The notes below the pieces were generated by a model that did not search any database, was not told the DNA's origin, and saw only the letters and a list, made by a program, of their open reading frames with translations. The position numbers and the translations under genes were made by a program. A stretch of DNA of 14,856 nucleotides, from assembly GCA_022866645.1 (NCBI GenBank), contig JALHUQ010000261.1:1-14856 (forward strand), in the 5' to 3' direction. The stretch comes from Woeseiaceae bacterium (GTDB lineage Bacteria > Pseudomonadota > Gammaproteobacteria > Steroidobacterales > Woeseiaceae). Shown piece by piece: positions 1-6,695 of this stretch (the stretch's first letter is position 1; every line of letters starts with the position of its first letter).

Positions 1-239
1 CGTGGCAGGCTGGATATCACATAGATGTTTGACAATTCGTCTACGGCCGACTCGATTTCTTCTGCAGTGGCCTGACTGGCAGGCTTCTGCAGTCGCGATT
101 CCAACAGCAAGTCCAATACTTCCTTGTCGAATGGCGGTGCTTCTGCCGAGGCTAGTGTCGTTCCTAACAGCAGAGCGGTGCTCAATACAATTGCGGCGGC
201 TCGTATTCCAAGCGAATTGGAACCGGAAGATGATTTCAT
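1..239 (-). CDS. Secreted protein, N-terminal part; probable parvulin-type peptidyl-prolyl isomerase (partial)
   Basis: Reading the minus strand from an ATG at 239 gives an open frame of 79 codons that runs off the left window edge. It starts MKSSSGSNSLGIRAAA, followed by a hydrophobic stretch (about residues 14-29) and an Ala-Ser-Ala box at 30-32, a good Sec signal peptide for type I signal peptidase. The mature start (EAPPFDKEVLDLLLESRL) and a later segment resembling ELxNxYxxS look like the helical N-terminal region of SurA/PpiC-type chaperone-isomerases, where a substrate-binding helix domain precedes the parvulin domain. The parvulin domain itself lies outside the window, so the isomerase call is inference, helped by my recollection that such genes often follow bolA/yciI/yciB. 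A GAGGA ribosome site (plus-strand TCCTC, 247-251) supports the start. It follows bolA by 51 bp on the same strand. Likely periplasmic. Confidence 0.55.
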   Translation of the reverse strand, partial: MKSSSGSNSLGIRAAAIVLSTALLLGTTLASAEAPPFDKEVLDLLLESRLQKPASQATAEEIESAVDELSNIYVISSLP

Positions 240-290
240 GGTTGGGTCCTCAAGTAAGATTTTGCGAATGATAAATGATTTGAAACAGGT

Positions 291-572
291 CTACCTGAAA
301 AGGTTCGGCTTTTTCGCGCTTGCCCGGATACTCAATGCGTGGATATCCGAAGTCATCATTTGTCCCAGAGCTGCGTAGATCAGTCTGTGACACTCGATGC
401 GGCTGCAACCTTCAAATGCGTTAGCGACGATCATGACCTTGAAATGCCCCCGCCCATCTCTTGCGCCGGCATGGCCGGCGTGCAGGTGACTTTGGTCAGT
501 AACGAGTAATTCGTCTGGCGTGAAGGCCGCGGACAGCATGGCCTCGATTTTGGTGGTTCGACTTTCGGTCAC
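291..572 (-). CDS. bolA: BolA family protein
   Basis: A 93-residue BolA/IbaG-fold protein. BolA proteins pair with monothiol glutaredoxins to handle or sense [2Fe-2S] clusters in the cytoplasm, and in E. coli BolA also affects cell morphology. The signature is clear: GHFKVMIV (42-49), then AFEG, the helix HRLIYAAL (62-69) containing the invariant cluster-ligand histidine H62, and the closing strand IHALSIRA. The loop before the first core strand is rich in histidine (H29, H31, H34, H43). Odd points are C56 and C61; C61 sits directly before H62 where the family usually has Arg. The start is GTG at 572, overlapping the yciI stop as GTGA, so translation is probably coupled; there is no convincing Shine-Dalgarno site of its own. 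Family assignment is firm; which BolA subclass is not. Confidence 0.92.
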   Translation of the reverse strand: MTESRTTKIEAMLSAAFTPDELLVTDQSHLHAGHAGARDGRGHFKVMIVANAFEGCSRIECHRLIYAALGQMMTSDIHALSIRASAKKPNLFR

Positions 573-868
573 GGCAAGACCAGGTTGAACGGTTTGACGA
601 TCACCTGTCGATATACGCCCGCGGCAATGTATGGGTCTTCATTAGCCCAGGCTTGCGCCTCATCAAGAGAGGGAAACTCTACGACGACGAGGCTCCCCGT
701 AAATCCGGCCGGCCCCGGGTCTGACGAATCAACAGCGGGATGCGGACCGGCAATCAACAACCGACCCTCATTACGCAATGCAATCAGTCGCGCAACATGA
801 TCCGGCCGAGCCGCGACGCGTTTGTCGAGCGAGCCTTCGTGATCGGAACTCATTATTGCGTACCACAC
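569..868 (-). CDS. yciI: YciI family protein
   Basis: A 99-residue YciI-like protein with a ferredoxin-like alpha/beta fold, related to dehydrochlorinase/muconolactone isomerase-type small enzymes. The physiological substrate of the family is unknown. Family hallmarks visible here: MWYAI at the start, ARPDHVARL with the conserved H24, GRLLIAGP (35-42), a GSLVVVEF strand, and DPYIAAGV with the conserved D78. H24 and D78 form the pair proposed as the active site. The start is GTG at 868; the later ATG (M6) would remove the first beta strand and is rejected. The yciB stop TAG shares its last base with this GTG (TAGTG), and its own stop overlaps the bolA start. This tight yciB-yciI-bolA packing implies one transcript. 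Confidence 0.92.
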   Translation of the reverse strand: MWYAIMSSDHEGSLDKRVAARPDHVARLIALRNEGRLLIAGPHPAVDSSDPGPAGFTGSLVVVEFPSLDEAQAWANEDPYIAAGVYRQVIVKPFNLVLP

Positions 869-1440
869 TAATCGTGCTCCTGCTCTGTATCCGCATCGTC
901 ATTACCGATGATTTTGGCGATCCACATTGTTTGTGCCAGGATAAAGACAAACATCAAGGCCGTCATTCCGAACACCTTGAGTTTCACCCACGTTGCTTGT
1001 TCAAAATTGTAGGCGACATAAATATTCAGCGCGCCTACACCAACAAAAAATAACACCCAGGAAAAATTCAGTTTGGACCACTGTGCGGAGGTAATCTTCT
1101 CCAGATTTAGGCCGTCGATAAAGCCGAACATTTTTTGCACCAGGGGAACCTTACTGAAGAACTGGCTGCCGAGAAATGCGATCGCAAACAGCCAATAAAG
1201 GACTGTTGGCTTCCAGTACAGAAAGAGTGGGTTTCGGAAATACAAGGTCAGCCCGCCCGCGATCAACAGAAGGATTGTTGACCAGAGGTACATCTTGTCC
1301 AGAGCATGCGTACGGAGGTACTTCACAAACAGCCCGATGGGTAGCGCGACCATCAGAACGATCAGCGCCGCATAGATGCCCTTATAGAGGAAGGCACCGA
1401 AAAACAGGATCAATGGCAAGAATTCGAATAGCAGGTTCAT
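868..1440 (-). CDS. yciB: Inner-membrane protein YciB (intracellular septation protein A family)
   Basis: A 190-residue, very hydrophobic YciB/IspZ family protein with roughly five membrane-spanning segments, for example around residues 3-17, 20-40 and 49-68. YciB is an inner-membrane protein of gammaproteobacteria linked to cell-envelope integrity and elongation/division; its biochemical role is not settled. The N-terminus MNLLFEFLPLILFF and the following KGIYAA match the family start, as does the internal WxxLNxSW-like segment (QWSKLNFSW). The frame extends upstream to an ATG at 1476, but I choose ATG 1440: it gives the family N-terminus, has a GAGGGG ribosome site just upstream (plus-strand CCCCTC 1444-1449), and the 1476 ATG lies inside a probable -10 box. 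The C-terminus ends in an acidic tail overlapping the yciI start. First gene of its block, divergent from yciO. Confidence 0.93.
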   Translation of the reverse strand: MNLLFEFLPLILFFGAFLYKGIYAALIVLMVALPIGLFVKYLRTHALDKMYLWSTILLLIAGGLTLYFRNPLFLYWKPTVLYWLFAIAFLGSQFFSKVPLVQKMFGFIDGLNLEKITSAQWSKLNFSWVLFFVGVGALNIYVAYNFEQATWVKLKVFGMTALMFVFILAQTMWIAKIIGNDDADTEQEHD

Positions 1441-1471
1441 CGGGCCCCTCAGAAGGCGAAAGTGGGCGGGA

Positions 1472-1477
1472 ATCATA
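1472..1477 (-). promoter_or_regulatory. Candidate -10 box for the yciB operon
   Basis: On the minus strand TATGAT (five of six match to TATAAT) lies 31 bp before the chosen yciB ATG at 1440. Initiation some 7 bp downstream would leave a leader of about 25 nt that includes the GAGGGG ribosome site. No good -35 hexamer is visible at 16-18 bp. Prediction from sequence only. Confidence 0.35.
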
Positions 1478-1514
1478 GCCTAATGAAGGGCTATCCGCGA
1501 AGCTGCCGCTCCCC

Positions 1515-1520
1515 TACAAT
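1515..1520 (+). promoter_or_regulatory. Candidate -10 box directly before yciO (possible leaderless start)
   Basis: TACAAT (five of six to TATAAT) ends only 6 nt before the yciO GTG at 1527, so a transcript begun at the normal distance would start at or next to the initiation codon. There is no Shine-Dalgarno site between box and start. The -35 region is poor. Confidence 0.33.
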
Positions 1521-1526
1521 CCGCGC

Positions 1527-2147
1527 GTGGCGAAGCTCATAGAAATGCACCCAACAGATCCGCAACCGCGTCTTGTCTCAATGGTTGCGCGGATTATTCA
1601 AGGCGGTGGGCTGGTGGCCTATCCCACGGACTCCAGTTATGCATTTGGTTGTCATATCGGAGACAAACGGGCTATCGACAGAATTCGACGAATTCGGCAG
1701 ACCGACAAGAAGCACAACTTCACCTTGGTCTGCGCGGATCTTTCAGAGATCAGTCTGTACGCAAGGGTCGACAACTGGGCCTATCGCCTGATAAAGGCGC
1801 ACACGCCAGGACCCTACACCTTCATATTGCCCGCAACGCGGGAAGTTCCAAGAATGTTGCAGAACCCCAAACGCCGCACTATAGGATTACGTGTGCCGGA
1901 GCACCCACTGGTACACGCCATGCTTGCCGAACTGAAGGAGCCGATTATGAGCTCGACGTTGACGTTACCGGGCGATGACATGCCCTTGACCGATCCTTTG
2001 GAAATCGAAGATCGAATCGGAAATCAGATTGAGGCAATTATCGATTGCGGCCCGACGGGTCTGGAGCCTACGTCAGTTCTTGATCTATCCGGCGGAAGAG
2101 TGGACGTATTGCGGGTTGGTCGTGGCGACGTCAGCCAGTTCGCCTGA
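1527..2147 (+). CDS. yciO: Sua5/YciO/YrdC family protein, YciO type
   Basis: A 206-residue protein of the Sua5/YciO/YrdC fold, the same length as E. coli YciO. TsaC/Sua5 relatives make threonylcarbamoyl-AMP for tRNA t6A; YciO itself is a paralog whose role is less certain. The sequence fits YciO best: the N-terminal HPTDPQPRL, GGGLVAYPTDSSYAFGC (27-43), KKHNFTLVC in the substrate-binding core, TPGPYTFIL, and SSTLTLPGDD with the family SxS-type motif. The start is GTG at 1527; it reproduces the YciO N-terminal spacing exactly, whereas the ATG at 1545 (M7) would cut just before the HP motif. No ribosome site precedes the GTG, while a -10-like box sits 6 nt upstream. Placed 68 bp ahead of scpA on the same strand, divergent from yciB. 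TsaC activity is possible but less likely. Confidence 0.92.
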   Translation: MAKLIEMHPTDPQPRLVSMVARIIQGGGLVAYPTDSSYAFGCHIGDKRAIDRIRRIRQTDKKHNFTLVCADLSEISLYARVDNWAYRLIKAHTPGPYTFILPATREVPRMLQNPKRRTIGLRVPEHPLVHAMLAELKEPIMSSTLTLPGDDMPLTDPLEIEDRIGNQIEAIIDCGPTGLEPTSVLDLSGGRVDVLRVGRGDVSQFA

Positions 2148-2163
2148 CGACTCGGAATTACGC

Positions 2164-2169
2164 TAGAAT
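2164..2169 (+). promoter_or_regulatory. Candidate -10 box for scpA
   Basis: TAGAAT lies in the 68-bp gap between yciO and scpA and would give a leader of about 40 nt before the scpA ATG. The -35 region is weak, so read-through from yciO may be the main source of transcript. Confidence 0.28.
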
Positions 2170-2215
2170 GCGCCGATATATGCCGGACAATGCGGCGTAA
2201 TCCGCCGGAATCTGC

Positions 2216-3133
2216 ATGAAACCTGAACTGACAGTCCTGACACCTGAAGACGCGCCCAAGCCTCCTCAGGACGAAAAGCAATCGCCTGCTCAGGGAGAGA
2301 TGCCTTTCGCCGTGGTAGACGGTGAGCCGTTAACGACATTGCCACAGGACCTCTATATTCCGCCGTATGCACTGCAGGTGTTTCTGGAGGCATTTGAGGG
2401 GCCTCTTGACCTCCTCTTGTATCTGATTCGGCGTCAGAACATCGACATCCTCGACATTCCCATTGCAGAAGTGACGAAGCAGTACGTGCAATACATTGAC
2501 GTCATGCAGGAGATGCAGCTTGAGCTTGCCGGTGAGTATCTGCTCATGGCTGCAATGCTGGCTGAGATCAAGTCGAGAATGCTGCTGCCGCGACCTGAAT
2601 CCGCAGAGGAGGATGAAGAGGATCCTCGCGCCGAGCTGGTCCGTCGGTTGCAAGAATACGAGCGTTTCAAGAAAGCGGCGGAAGACATCAACGAGCTGCC
2701 GCGACTTGAGCGCGACGTTTTTATCGCGTCAGCGGATGCACCGCATCGAAAAGTCTCCACGAAGCTGCCGGACGTCACAATGAAGGAGCTGTTGTTGGCG
2801 TTTCATGACGTACTCAAGCGCGCGGAAATGTTTTCGAACCTGCACATGCAGCGTGAGCCTTTGTCAGTTCGTCAACGCATGAGCGAAATATTAAGCCGAA
2901 TCAAGGCGAACGAATTCACGGGATTCGCTGAATTGTTCGATCCGGAAGAAGGCCGGATGGGCGTGGCCGTGACGTTTATCGCGGTGCTGGAATTATTGCG
3001 AGAGTCCGTTATTGAGGTCGTGCAGTCAGAACAGTATGCGCCATTGCACGTACGCGCTGCATCTTCGGTGCGCTTGGTAAGGGATGACGGCCCAGGGTCC
3101 GACTTTGACCCGAATACTTTGGAAGAGGATTAA
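2216..3133 (+). CDS. scpA: Segregation and condensation protein A (ScpA kleisin)
   Basis: A 305-residue kleisin subunit that bridges Smc ATPase heads and, with ScpB, forms the bacterial Smc-ScpAB condensin for chromosome compaction and segregation. The kleisin N-terminal domain begins near residue 51 with FEGPLDLLLYLIRRQ (60-74) and IDILDIPIAEVTKQY, followed by GEYLLMAAMLAEIKSRMLLP, the Smc-neck-binding helices. An acidic linker (ESAEEDEEDP) separates it from the middle region, and the C-terminal winged-helix part contains FxELLRESVIEVVQ-like sequence. The first 50 residues are a proline/glutamate-rich extension without obvious counterpart in shorter family members. Start ATG 2216 follows a weak GGAA ribosome site; no later Met fits before the domain except M29. 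The stop overlaps the scpB start as TAATG, indicating translational coupling of the two partners. Confidence 0.95.
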   Translation: MKPELTVLTPEDAPKPPQDEKQSPAQGEMPFAVVDGEPLTTLPQDLYIPPYALQVFLEAFEGPLDLLLYLIRRQNIDILDIPIAEVTKQYVQYIDVMQEMQLELAGEYLLMAAMLAEIKSRMLLPRPESAEEDEEDPRAELVRRLQEYERFKKAAEDINELPRLERDVFIASADAPHRKVSTKLPDVTMKELLLAFHDVLKRAEMFSNLHMQREPLSVRQRMSEILSRIKANEFTGFAELFDPEEGRMGVAVTFIAVLELLRESVIEVVQSEQYAPLHVRAASSVRLVRDDGPGSDFDPNTLEED

Positions 3134-3891
3134 TGGATCAGAGCGAAATCAAGTATTTCATAGAAGCCGCCTTGCTTGCAGCAGGACGGCCTCTGAGTAT
3201 CGATCAGCTGAGAGAGCTTTTCGATGGCCGCATGGCGCCGGAGAAATCCGAGATCCGAGCTGCGATCGCGACCTTGAATGAGGAATATCTGGAGCGCGGT
3301 ATTGTTGTTTCCGAGGTGGCGTCGGGATTTCGTATGCAAGTCAAATCGTCAATGGCCGATCGACTGCAAAAGCTGTGGGAAGAGCGTCCACCGCGATACT
3401 CGAGGGCCTTGTTCGAGACGCTGGCGTTAGTCGCTTATCGTCAGCCCATTACCCGGGGCGAGATTGAGGAAATTCGCGGCGTTTCAGTTAGCAGCAACAT
3501 CACGCGGCAATTGCTGGAACGAGATTGGGTACGCGTTGTGGGGCATCGTGACATTCCGGGTCGACCCGCTATGTTCGGCACGACCAGAGGGTTTCTCGAC
3601 TATTTCGGCCTCAAAAAGCTGGATGACCTGCCGCCACTCGCCGATCTTGCCGATTGGGAAAGCCTGCGGCTCCAACTCAACCTGCCGGAGGTCGAGGGGC
3701 GAGATGGCAGTGATGATCTGGATGTGGAAACGGACCTGGCAGGCGCCAATATGCCGGACTCCGACTTGAGCGATCTGCCCGTTCTTTATCCCGAGGATAC
3801 AGACGACTCCATAGAGGAGCTGGCCGCGGAGGACGAAGACTTCGTCGATGAGGAATTGGCCGTGTCTGAATGGCCCCACCCGGTTGGCTGA
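3133..3891 (+). CDS. scpB: Segregation and condensation protein B (ScpB)
   Basis: A 252-residue ScpB, the dimeric tandem winged-helix (KITE) subunit that binds the ScpA linker in the Smc-ScpAB condensin. Recognisable parts: the N-terminal IKYFIEAALLAAGRPLSIDQL, AIATLNEEYLERGIVV, GFRMQVKSS, then the second winged helix with LETLALVAYRQPITRGEIEEIRGV (residues about 95-118), LLERDWVRVVGHRDIPGRPAMFGTT and FLDYFGLKKLDDLP. Beyond about residue 185 comes a 67-residue tail with 25 Asp/Glu and almost no basic residues; this disordered-looking acidic tail is longer than the minimal ScpB. The start codon overlaps the scpA stop (TAATG), with GGAAG and GAGGA ribosome-site sequence just upstream inside scpA. 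The end overlaps the reading frame of rluB by up to 44 bp. Confidence 0.95.
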   Translation: MDQSEIKYFIEAALLAAGRPLSIDQLRELFDGRMAPEKSEIRAAIATLNEEYLERGIVVSEVASGFRMQVKSSMADRLQKLWEERPPRYSRALFETLALVAYRQPITRGEIEEIRGVSVSSNITRQLLERDWVRVVGHRDIPGRPAMFGTTRGFLDYFGLKKLDDLPPLADLADWESLRLQLNLPEVEGRDGSDDLDVETDLAGANMPDSDLSDLPVLYPEDTDDSIEELAAEDEDFVDEELAVSEWPHPVG

Positions 3892-4687
3892 TCGTATCCA
3901 GAAAGTACTTGCCGCAGCTGGCCACGGTTCAAGGCGCAAGGTTGAGACCTGGATACGGGAGGGCCGTCTGACGATCGACGGTCGGACTGCAGAACTGGGT
4001 GATCAAATCGAAGGCACGGAAAAAATTGAATTCGACGGTAAGCCTTTGCCCGTCGGTGCAACTGCAAAAGCCCATCAGCACATTATCTATCACAAACCCG
4101 GCGACGAGATCACGAGCCGCGACGACCCGGACGGCCGCAATCTGGTATTTGATTCTCTGCCCAGACTCAGGGGCGCGCGGTGGGTCGCGGTCGGGCGTCT
4201 CGACTACGCTACGACCGGTCTGCTGATCTTTACGACCGACGGTGCTTTGGCAAACGGTCTAATGCACCCGTCGGCTGAGATCATTCGAAAATATGCAGTG
4301 CGAGTCCATGGCAACCCGGAAGAGTCAGTTCTGGAAAAGCTGCAATCCGGCGTTACTTTGGATGATGGCCCCGCCCAATTCGATAGCGTTGAATCAGGAG
4401 GCGGTGAGGGCGTAAATCGCTGGTTTAACGTTACGCTCAAGGAAGGGCGAAATCGTGAAGTCAGGCGTCTTTGGGAGGCCGTGGGATTCGAAGTTAGCCG
4501 TTTGATAAGGCTTAGCTACGGTCCAATAGAATTACCGAGAAATCTTCGTCGCGGAAAGTATGAATACCTGGGGGCCGCTGAAGTACGGGCGCTTTATCTG
4601 GCGGCCGGGCTCGAACCGCCGGCTGAAACAGACGCCGCGCCTATAGACGTCAAAAGAAAGGTCCGTAAAAACCTTAAAAAACGGTAA
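3848..4687 (+). CDS. rluB: 23S rRNA pseudouridine synthase, RluB type
   Basis: An RsuA/RluB/E/F-family pseudouridine synthase; E. coli RluB makes pseudouridine 2605 in 23S rRNA. An N-terminal S4 RNA-binding domain (about residues 14-70, RIQKVLAAAGHGSRRKVE) is followed by the catalytic domain: YHKPGDEITSRDDPDGR, LPRLRGARWVAVGRLDYATTG with catalytic D119, LMHPSAEIIRKYAVRV, and GRNREVRRLWEAVG. The GGGEGVNRWFNVTL stretch is typical of RluB rather than RsuA. The C-terminus is short and strongly basic. The start is uncertain: ATG 3848 lies 44 bp inside scpB without a good ribosome site, and its first 12 residues match nothing I know; TTG 3884 (residue 13) would align exactly with the RluB N-terminus and overlap the scpB stop by 8 bp. 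Last gene of its block; 26 bp separates it from the converging yciK, with no terminator hairpin visible. Confidence 0.93.
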   Translation: MRNWPCLNGPTRLADRIQKVLAAAGHGSRRKVETWIREGRLTIDGRTAELGDQIEGTEKIEFDGKPLPVGATAKAHQHIIYHKPGDEITSRDDPDGRNLVFDSLPRLRGARWVAVGRLDYATTGLLIFTTDGALANGLMHPSAEIIRKYAVRVHGNPEESVLEKLQSGVTLDDGPAQFDSVESGGGEGVNRWFNVTLKEGRNREVRRLWEAVGFEVSRLIRLSYGPIELPRNLRRGKYEYLGAAEVRALYLAAGLEPPAETDAAPIDVKRKVRKNLKKR

Positions 4688-4713
4688 GTTATCGGTGTTA
4701 TTGAATGTCAATT

Positions 4714-5466
4714 CTACTGAGCATCGAAGCTTTCGCCGGTAACCCCGGTACTGTCAGGACCCAGCAGGTAGATGTAAGGCGCCAACACTTCTTCCGGAGT
4801 CTTGAGAAGATCCCTGTCTTCGGCTGGAAATGCCGCGAGGCGCATGTTGGTTCGCGTTGCACCGGGGTTAATGCAATTTGAGCGCAGCGTGGTGTGCCGA
4901 TGTTCGTCCGCCAATACCTGCGAGAGGCCCTCAATGGCAAATTTCGAGGCGGCGTAAGCGCCCCAGAATGCTCGCCCAACCCGTCCTACGCTGCTGCTTG
5001 TAAAAATGACGGACGCGTCGCCGGATTTGCGCAACAAGGGTAGCAGTACCTGCGTCAGGGCGAATCCAGCCGTAAGATTGATGTGTATGACTCGCTGCCA
5101 CTCCACGGCGTCATATTGTTCAATCGAGAAACGATCGCCAACGATGGCAGCATTGTGAACTAACCCATCGAGACGACCAAACTCGTCTGCAGCGCTTTGT
5201 GCCAGCGTCGTATAACCCTCGGCGTTAGCCGACGCCAGATCGAGCACGGCAATTGACGGTCGCGGCGCGCCCTCAATCGCGATTATTGCGTCATACACTT
5301 TTTCGAGTTTTGCGGTATTGCGACCATGCAGTATGACCTGCGCTCCCAGCCGAGCTGATTCCAACGCCAACGCTCTGCCGATCCCATCGCTGGAGCCTGT
5401 GATCAGAATTATCCGTTCGCGCAGCAGGTCCTCAGGATAGGTGTACGTTCGTGGGTCCGTGGTCAA
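4714..5466 (-). CDS. yciK: YciK-type short-chain dehydrogenase/reductase
   Basis: A 250-residue classical SDR oxidoreductase of the YciK subfamily; the substrate is unknown. Visible hallmarks: the dinucleotide-binding TGSSDGIG (23-30), HGRN, the NAAI strand motif (105-108), active-site N130, S158, Y171 and K175 (GAYAASKFA), and the subfamily features SSSVGRVGRAFWGAY, CINPGATRTNMR and AFPAEDRDLLKTPEE. It ends right after the family's FDAQ. The start appears to be TTG at 5466: it gives the expected short arm before DLLRERIILITG, has AAGGAA seven nt upstream (plus-strand 5474-5479) and overlaps the rmuC stop as TTGA; no in-frame ATG or GTG lies near. Last gene of the deaminase-ubiG-mupP-rmuC-yciK block, converging on rluB. 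Known in synteny with ubiG and mupP in pseudomonads, from memory. Confidence 0.9.
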   Translation of the reverse strand: MTTDPRTYTYPEDLLRERIILITGSSDGIGRALALESARLGAQVILHGRNTAKLEKVYDAIIAIEGAPRPSIAVLDLASANAEGYTTLAQSAADEFGRLDGLVHNAAIVGDRFSIEQYDAVEWQRVIHINLTAGFALTQVLLPLLRKSGDASVIFTSSSVGRVGRAFWGAYAASKFAIEGLSQVLADEHRHTTLRSNCINPGATRTNMRLAAFPAEDRDLLKTPEEVLAPYIYLLGPDSTGVTGESFDAQ

Positions 5467-6695
5467 ATGTCATTTCCTTCGATCAAGGTGCGTGGCACTG
5501 GCTCCAGAGATTCCAGCTTTTCGATTTCTTTGCTCGGATGCACACCGAGCTCAACGAACTTTCGCGCCCCGGGCAATACGCTACGTTCCAGGGAGCCGAC
5601 TGCCTTATTGTAGTTTTCAACGCTGCCAGCGAGTTGTCGCCCGACTTTGTTCAGATGGCTGACGAAAGTGGCCAATCGTCCGTACAGATCTTCTGCCAGC
5701 ACCCGAATTTCCTTGGCATTGTCGGCGAGCGACATTTGCCGCCAACCGTAGGCAACCGCTTTTAACAAGGCGACGAAACTGGTTGGCGTTGCCAGAATAA
5801 TTTGCTTGGACAGGGCGTACTCGATGAGATCAGGCTCCTCATTGAGCGCCGCGCTAAGAAACTGGTCGCCGGGAATAAACAGGATGACGAACTCGGGGCT
5901 CTCGTCAAACTGATTCCAATAGGCCTTGGATGCCAGCATGCGAATATGGGCTCGCACGTTCTTCGCGTGCCGCTCCAGTCCCAGCTTGCGCTGCACGTCG
6001 TCGGGCGCTTCGGCCGCCGCCAAATAAGCGTCCAACGGTGTTTTCACATCGACAATAAGTTCGCGTTGATCCGGCATTCGAACGACCATATCGGGACGGA
6101 AAATCTGGCCGTCGGTTTCAGTGTGAACTTGCTCGACGAAATCGCAGTGCTCGACCATGCCGGCCAACTCGACCAGGCGTCGCAAGGTGATTTCACCCCA
6201 GCGCCCGCGTACTTCTGGCCGTCGTAGCGCGTTCACCAGATTTTGCGTCTCCTGCCGCAGCGATTTTTGGTTGAGCTGCATCTCCTCGAGCTGATTCTTG
6301 ATGCCGCCGTAGGCCTCGCTACGCGACTTTTCGAGCTCTGAAATTTGTTGCAGCGAAGCCTTGAGTGCGTCGTTGATCGGTTTCACCAACGCTTCGACGG
6401 CCTTCTCACGCTCACTCAATTCGCTTTTTGCCTTCTCTTGCTGGGTCCCGAGCCGTTGCTCGGCGAGTTTCAGAAACGTATCACTGTTTGCTTGGAGTGA
6501 ACGATTGGAAAGTTCCGCGAATGTCTGGGTCAGCCGGGCATTGGCAAGCTCGAAGGCCGACTCGCGCTCTTCGGTCATGCGCTTTTGGCGACTCCTGCCG
6601 ATCAAGAGGGCAATGACAACGCCAAGAATCAGACCCAGGGCGAGCGCAGGTACGCCGATAGTCAGGTACAAAGGATCAAGAGTGAAGGAATTCAT
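5463..6695 (-). CDS. rmuC: DNA recombination protein RmuC
   Basis: A 410-residue RmuC-family protein. RmuC limits recombination at short inverted repeats in E. coli and its C-terminal part has a restriction-nuclease-like fold; the biochemistry is poorly known. Here an N-terminal membrane anchor (about residues 10-34, ending in GRSRQKR) is followed by a long coiled coil (about 38-155, rich in Glu, Gln, Leu, Lys) and then the RmuC domain: RGRWGEITLRRLVELAGM, RPDMVVRMPD with D202, and the nuclease-like IVDVKTPL with D216 and K218, then FVILFIPGDQFLSAAL and ATPTSFVALLKAVAYGWRQ. Topology suggests an inner-membrane tether with the nuclease-like domain in the cytoplasm. The ATG at 6695 shares one base with the mupP stop (TGATG), and the end overlaps yciK. 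Confidence 0.93.
   Translation of the reverse strand: MNSFTLDPLYLTIGVPALALGLILGVVIALLIGRSRQKRMTEERESAFELANARLTQTFAELSNRSLQANSDTFLKLAEQRLGTQQEKAKSELSEREKAVEALVKPINDALKASLQQISELEKSRSEAYGGIKNQLEEMQLNQKSLRQETQNLVNALRRPEVRGRWGEITLRRLVELAGMVEHCDFVEQVHTETDGQIFRPDMVVRMPDQRELIVDVKTPLDAYLAAAEAPDDVQRKLGLERHAKNVRAHIRMLASKAYWNQFDESPEFVILFIPGDQFLSAALNEEPDLIEYALSKQIILATPTSFVALLKAVAYGWRQMSLADNAKEIRVLAEDLYGRLATFVSHLNKVGRQLAGSVENYNKAVGSLERSVLPGARKFVELGVHPSKEIEKLESLEPVPRTLIEGNDI

Noticed and set aside
2..271. Plus-strand open frames at the left edge (2-271, 124-378) as genes
   Set aside because: They lie antisense to the signal-peptide protein and bolA, have no recognisable domain, and no ribosome site.
465..481. 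GCCGGC-AT-GGCCGGC palindromic stretch
   Set aside because: It encodes the conserved HAGHAGA loop of BolA; the symmetry follows from the codons used.
1441..1476. Upstream ATG (1476) as the yciB start
   Set aside because: It sits within the probable -10 box TATGAT, and the extra 12 residues precede the conserved family start; ATG 1440 has the ribosome site.
1681..1698. Repeated GAATTCG units as a regulatory direct repeat
   Set aside because: They fall inside yciO and encode the conserved RIRRIRQ segment; two copies are not a significant repeat.
4670..4713. Terminator between the convergent rluB and yciK genes
   Set aside because: There is an A6/T6 run in the rluB end, but I could find no stem next to it on either strand.
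5802..6227. 141-codon plus-strand open frame antisense to rmuC
   Set aside because: It is a shadow of the rmuC frame; rmuC has full family motifs and this frame resembles nothing.
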